Shown here in pieces: positions 4,426-6,841 of a stretch of DNA of 6,841 nt; positions within the stretch are counted from its first letter, which is position 1; each line of letters begins with the position of its first letter. The notes beneath the pieces were generated by a model. That model made no database searches. It was not told the DNA's origin and worked only from the letters and a program-made list of their open reading frames with translations. Source of the DNA: Deltaproteobacteria bacterium (GTDB lineage Bacteria > Desulfobacterota > DSM-4660 > Desulfatiglandales > HGW-15); assembly GCA_019307805.1 (NCBI GenBank), contig JAFDIX010000155.1:1-6841 (forward strand), read 5' to 3'. A program made the position numbers and the translations under genes.

Positions 4426-6798
4426 ATGAAAAATCGTATCAGTATATTTGTGGCAATCTTTGTGGCGTTATTGATTTCATGGGCGGGTGTGACATGTCTG
4501 CAAGCGGAGGTTGGGGGGGACAAATCCCTTTCACCCTATTTCTTTATCAAGAGCGACGATGCTGCAGTGGATCAAATGCCCCTCAAATCCACCCATGTCA
4601 CGGTAAATATCTCCGGAGTCATTGCGGATGTTCGGGTCACACAGGTATACAAAAACGAGGGAAAGAGTCCCCTGGAAGCGGTGTATATCTTTCCGGCATC
4701 CACCCGGGCCGCGGTATATGGTATGCGGATGACCATTGGGGAGCGGATTATCAATGCAAAGATAGCAAAACGTGGAGATGCCAGACAGCAATACGAAAAT
4801 GCCAGAAACGCAGGGCAGAGCGCATCCCTTCTCGAACAGCAAAGGCCCAATGTCTTCCAGATGAATGTGGCCAACATCCTGCCGTCTGATGTGATCAAGG
4901 TGGAGCTTCAGTACACCGAACTGCTGGTCCCGGACGGGGGAGTCTATGGCTTTGTGTATCCTACGGTGGTTGGGCCCCGTTACAGTAACCAGGATGCAGC
5001 GGGGGGCGATAATCGTCAGGGCTGGGTGAAAAATCCCTATCTTCACGAGGGAAAAGCGCCGACCTATACATTTGACATGAAAGTCAACATTGCAGCAGGC
5101 ATGCCGCTTCAGGATGTGACGAGCACTTCCCATAAAATCAATGTGCAATATGAGGGGTCTTCCTTTTCCACCATTATCCTGGATCCTGCGGAAAAAACAG
5201 GTGGGAACAGGGACTTCATCCTCAAATACCGGCTTGCCGGGAAGCGGATTGCATCGGGACTTCTTTTGTTTGAGGGGAAGGATGAGAACTTTTTCCTCCT
5301 CATGATGCAGCCTCCAAAACGTCCTAAAGTCAGGCAAATACCACCCAGGGAGTACATCTTCATCGTAGACGTATCAGGTTCCATGCGGGGATTTCCCCTC
5401 AATATCTCAAAAAAACTGCTGAAAGACCTATTGGGAAATCTTCGCCCAACCGATACATTCAACGTCCTGCTGTTTGCCGGTGGCTCCAAGCTGTTGTCGG
5501 AGCGTTCCCTGCAGGCCACGCCGCAGAATATTCAGAAGGCTATCTACATTATCGATCGTCAGCGCGGAGGGGGTGGGACCCGGCTCTTGCCGGCACTTAA
5601 ACGGGCACTCAAACTTCCCAAAACCGAGGGCTGCTCAAGGAGCATCGTCATTGCCACGGACGGCTATGTGACCGTTGAGGAGGAGGCCTTTGATCTCATT
5701 CGACACAATCTCGGAAAGGCCAATATGTTTACCTTCGGGATTGGATCAAGTGTCAACCGCCATCTTATAGAGGGCATGGCCCGGGTGGGCATGGGCGAGC
5801 CCTTTGTCATCACAAAACCAGAGGAAGCATCTGAAAAGGCGGATGGGTTTAGAAAAATAATTCAGACTCCAGTGCTTACAGGAATCAAGATCGATTTCGG
5901 AGGATTCCATGTCTATGATGTCGAACCTGAAAGTGTCCCGGATATCATGGCTGAACGGCCCGTGATTGTCTTTGGAAAGTGGCGGGGGAGAGCCATGGGC
6001 CGCATTTCGCTGAAAGGCATGTCCGGCGACAGGGCCTACATTGAGAAACTGGATGTAGGGAAGGTCAATCCCTTAAAAACCAATGGGGCACTTCGTTATC
6101 TGTGGGCCAGGCACAGGATCACCCTGCTCTCCGACTACAATCGGCTGAAAGCGTCCGATGAGCGGGTTCAGGAGGTGACGAACCTGGGGCTGACCTATAA
6201 TCTGCTCACCGCATACACCTCATTTGTCGCAGTGGATACCCAGGTGCGCCTGAAGGACGGCCGGTCTGTGATGGTGAAACAGCCGCTGCCTCTGCCACAG
6301 GGAGTCTCAGACTCTGCAGTAGGCGGCAGGGCCAGAGCTCGAAACATGGGTCTTTCAGCATCACTTGCAAGACAGGCCCCGGGGATGAGCTTGTCTGATA
6401 AATTCAGTCTCGGCCTCAGTGCAGACTGTGCGAAATCATCGCAAGCCCCTTTGGCCGAGGAAGAAGCAAGGCCCAGGCCCCGGATAAGAATAGGGGAAAT
6501 TGCCGCATCAAGGGGTCTTGATGTCCGGTCTGTCGGGCGGGCGATAGAGAGACAACTGCCGGACATAGAAACATGCATGAGAAATATATCCGGGAAAACG
6601 GGTTTTCAGGGGGGAGAAGTGGTCTTCAAGCTGGTTGTCAGTCCCGAGGGGCGGGTGACAAAGATTCACCTCCTGAAAGGCCAGAAGGTTGAGGAATTAA
6701 TCAGGCGCTGCATTATGGAAAAACTGAAGGTCCTCACGTTTCCTGTTTCCAATGATACGGGAAAAAGGGAGATCACTGTGGCATTTACAATAACCTGA
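4426..6798 (+). CDS. Exported VIT-vWA protein with AgmX/PglI-like C-terminal domain
   Basis: A 790-residue envelope protein of unknown exact function. Residues 1-27 form a Sec signal peptide (hydrophobic FVAIFVALLISWAGV, likely cleavage LQA|E); Cys24 does not sit in a good lipobox. A VIT domain spans about 38-170 (VTVNISGVIADVRVTQVYKNEG, LEAVYIFP, VFQMNVANILPSDVIKVELQY). A vWA domain spans about 305-480 with a complete MIDAS metal site: Asp315-x-Ser317-x-Ser319, Thr385 after a Gly4 run, and Asp412 in TDG. The segment YNLLTAYTSFVAVDT (591-605) is the conserved end of bacterial VIT-vWA proteins. A low-complexity linker (about 610-685) leads to a C-terminal domain (about 698-790) with paired Cys717 and Cys762, GGEVVFKLVVSPEGRVTK and TFPV, matching the AgmX/PglI C-terminal pattern. 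There is no sortase signal or C-terminal anchor. It likely acts in the periplasm or on the surface in metal-dependent protein binding; expression is probably driven by the ECF promoter upstream. Confidence 0.88.
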   Translation: MKNRISIFVAIFVALLISWAGVTCLQAEVGGDKSLSPYFFIKSDDAAVDQMPLKSTHVTVNISGVIADVRVTQVYKNEGKSPLEAVYIFPASTRAAVYGMRMTIGERIINAKIAKRGDARQQYENARNAGQSASLLEQQRPNVFQMNVANILPSDVIKVELQYTELLVPDGGVYGFVYPTVVGPRYSNQDAAGGDNRQGWVKNPYLHEGKAPTYTFDMKVNIAAGMPLQDVTSTSHKINVQYEGSSFSTIILDPAEKTGGNRDFILKYRLAGKRIASGLLLFEGKDENFFLLMMQPPKRPKVRQIPPREYIFIVDVSGSMRGFPLNISKKLLKDLLGNLRPTDTFNVLLFAGGSKLLSERSLQATPQNIQKAIYIIDRQRGGGGTRLLPALKRALKLPKTEGCSRSIVIATDGYVTVEEEAFDLIRHNLGKANMFTFGIGSSVNRHLIEGMARVGMGEPFVITKPEEASEKADGFRKIIQTPVLTGIKIDFGGFHVYDVEPESVPDIMAERPVIVFGKWRGRAMGRISLKGMSGDRAYIEKLDVGKVNPLKTNGALRYLWARHRITLLSDYNRLKASDERVQEVTNLGLTYNLLTAYTSFVAVDTQVRLKDGRSVMVKQPLPLPQGVSDSAVGGRARARNMGLSASLARQAPGMSLSDKFSLGLSADCAKSSQAPLAEEEARPRPRIRIGEIAASRGLDVRSVGRAIERQLPDIETCMRNISGKTGFQGGEVVFKLVVSPEGRVTKIHLLKGQKVEELIRRCIMEKLKVLTFPVSNDTGKREITVAFTIT

Positions 6799-6815
6799 TA
6801 AAGGCTTTAAACAAA

Positions 6816-6841
6816 GGGGGATCTGTTTCAACAGATCCCCC
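6816..6841 (+). terminator. Strong hairpin, probable intrinsic terminator of the VIT-vWA gene
   Basis: GGGGGATCTGT (6816-6826) pairs perfectly with ACAGATCCCCC (6831-6841) around a TTCA loop. It begins 17 bases after the stop codon. The window ends with the stem, so the expected T-run cannot be seen. The hairpin marks the VIT-vWA gene as probably the last of its transcript. Confidence 0.75.

Noticed and set aside
4335..4889. 184-codon plus-strand open frame overlapping the start of the VIT-vWA gene
   Set aside because: It runs through the promoter, ribosome binding site and signal peptide region in another frame and shows no domain.
4531..5337. 268-codon minus-strand open frame opposite the VIT domain
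   Set aside because: It is a shadow of a clearly conserved coding region; its Cys/His-rich, low-order translation matches no family.

Overview
The window looks like a chromosomal segment of a Gram-negative bacterium, most likely a deltaproteobacterium in the broad sense (Desulfobacterota or Myxococcota relatives). The evidence is an LPS Kdo-transferase gene, an ECF sigma factor paired with a zinc-binding membrane anti-sigma factor, and a secreted VIT-vWA protein ending in a domain that resembles the AgmX/PglI C-terminal domain of myxobacteria. The taxonomy is inferred from gene content only. No RNA genes, insertion sequences, CRISPR arrays or phage genes were seen.

Layout: bases 2-919 (+) are the C-terminal two thirds of waaA (Kdo transferase), whose 5' end lies outside the window. 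Bases 1058-1504 (+) encode a small coiled-coil plus XRE-type helix-turn-helix protein, with a cluster of CATGG repeats upstream that could be its operator. Convergent to it, 1562-2461 (-) encodes an alpha/beta hydrolase with an intact Ser-Asp-His triad. A 227-base divergent intergenic region then leads to 2689-3294 (+), an RpoE-like ECF sigma factor, followed two bases later by 3297-4250 (+), its probable ZAS-type anti-sigma factor with one membrane segment and a large extracytoplasmic tail. After a 175-base gap, 4426-6798 (+) encodes a 790-residue exported VIT-vWA protein, followed by a strong terminator hairpin at the very end of the window.

The most interesting point is that the sigma factor, anti-sigma factor and VIT-vWA gene appear to form one self-contained regulatory unit. 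Two promoter-like sequences share an RpoE-type architecture with identical spacing: GGAACAA-N15-GTCTAA just before the sigma gene and GGAACTT-N15-GTCTAT before the VIT-vWA gene. The inferred circuit is an envelope signal sensed by the anti-sigma tail, release of sigma, and activation of both the sigma/anti-sigma operon and the exported VIT-vWA effector. The first promoter lies so close to the sigma ATG, with no Shine-Dalgarno sequence between them, that its transcript is predicted to be leaderless or nearly so.

The flanking genes (waaA, HTH protein, hydrolase) show no sequence sign of belonging to this circuit. waaA does fit a general envelope theme.
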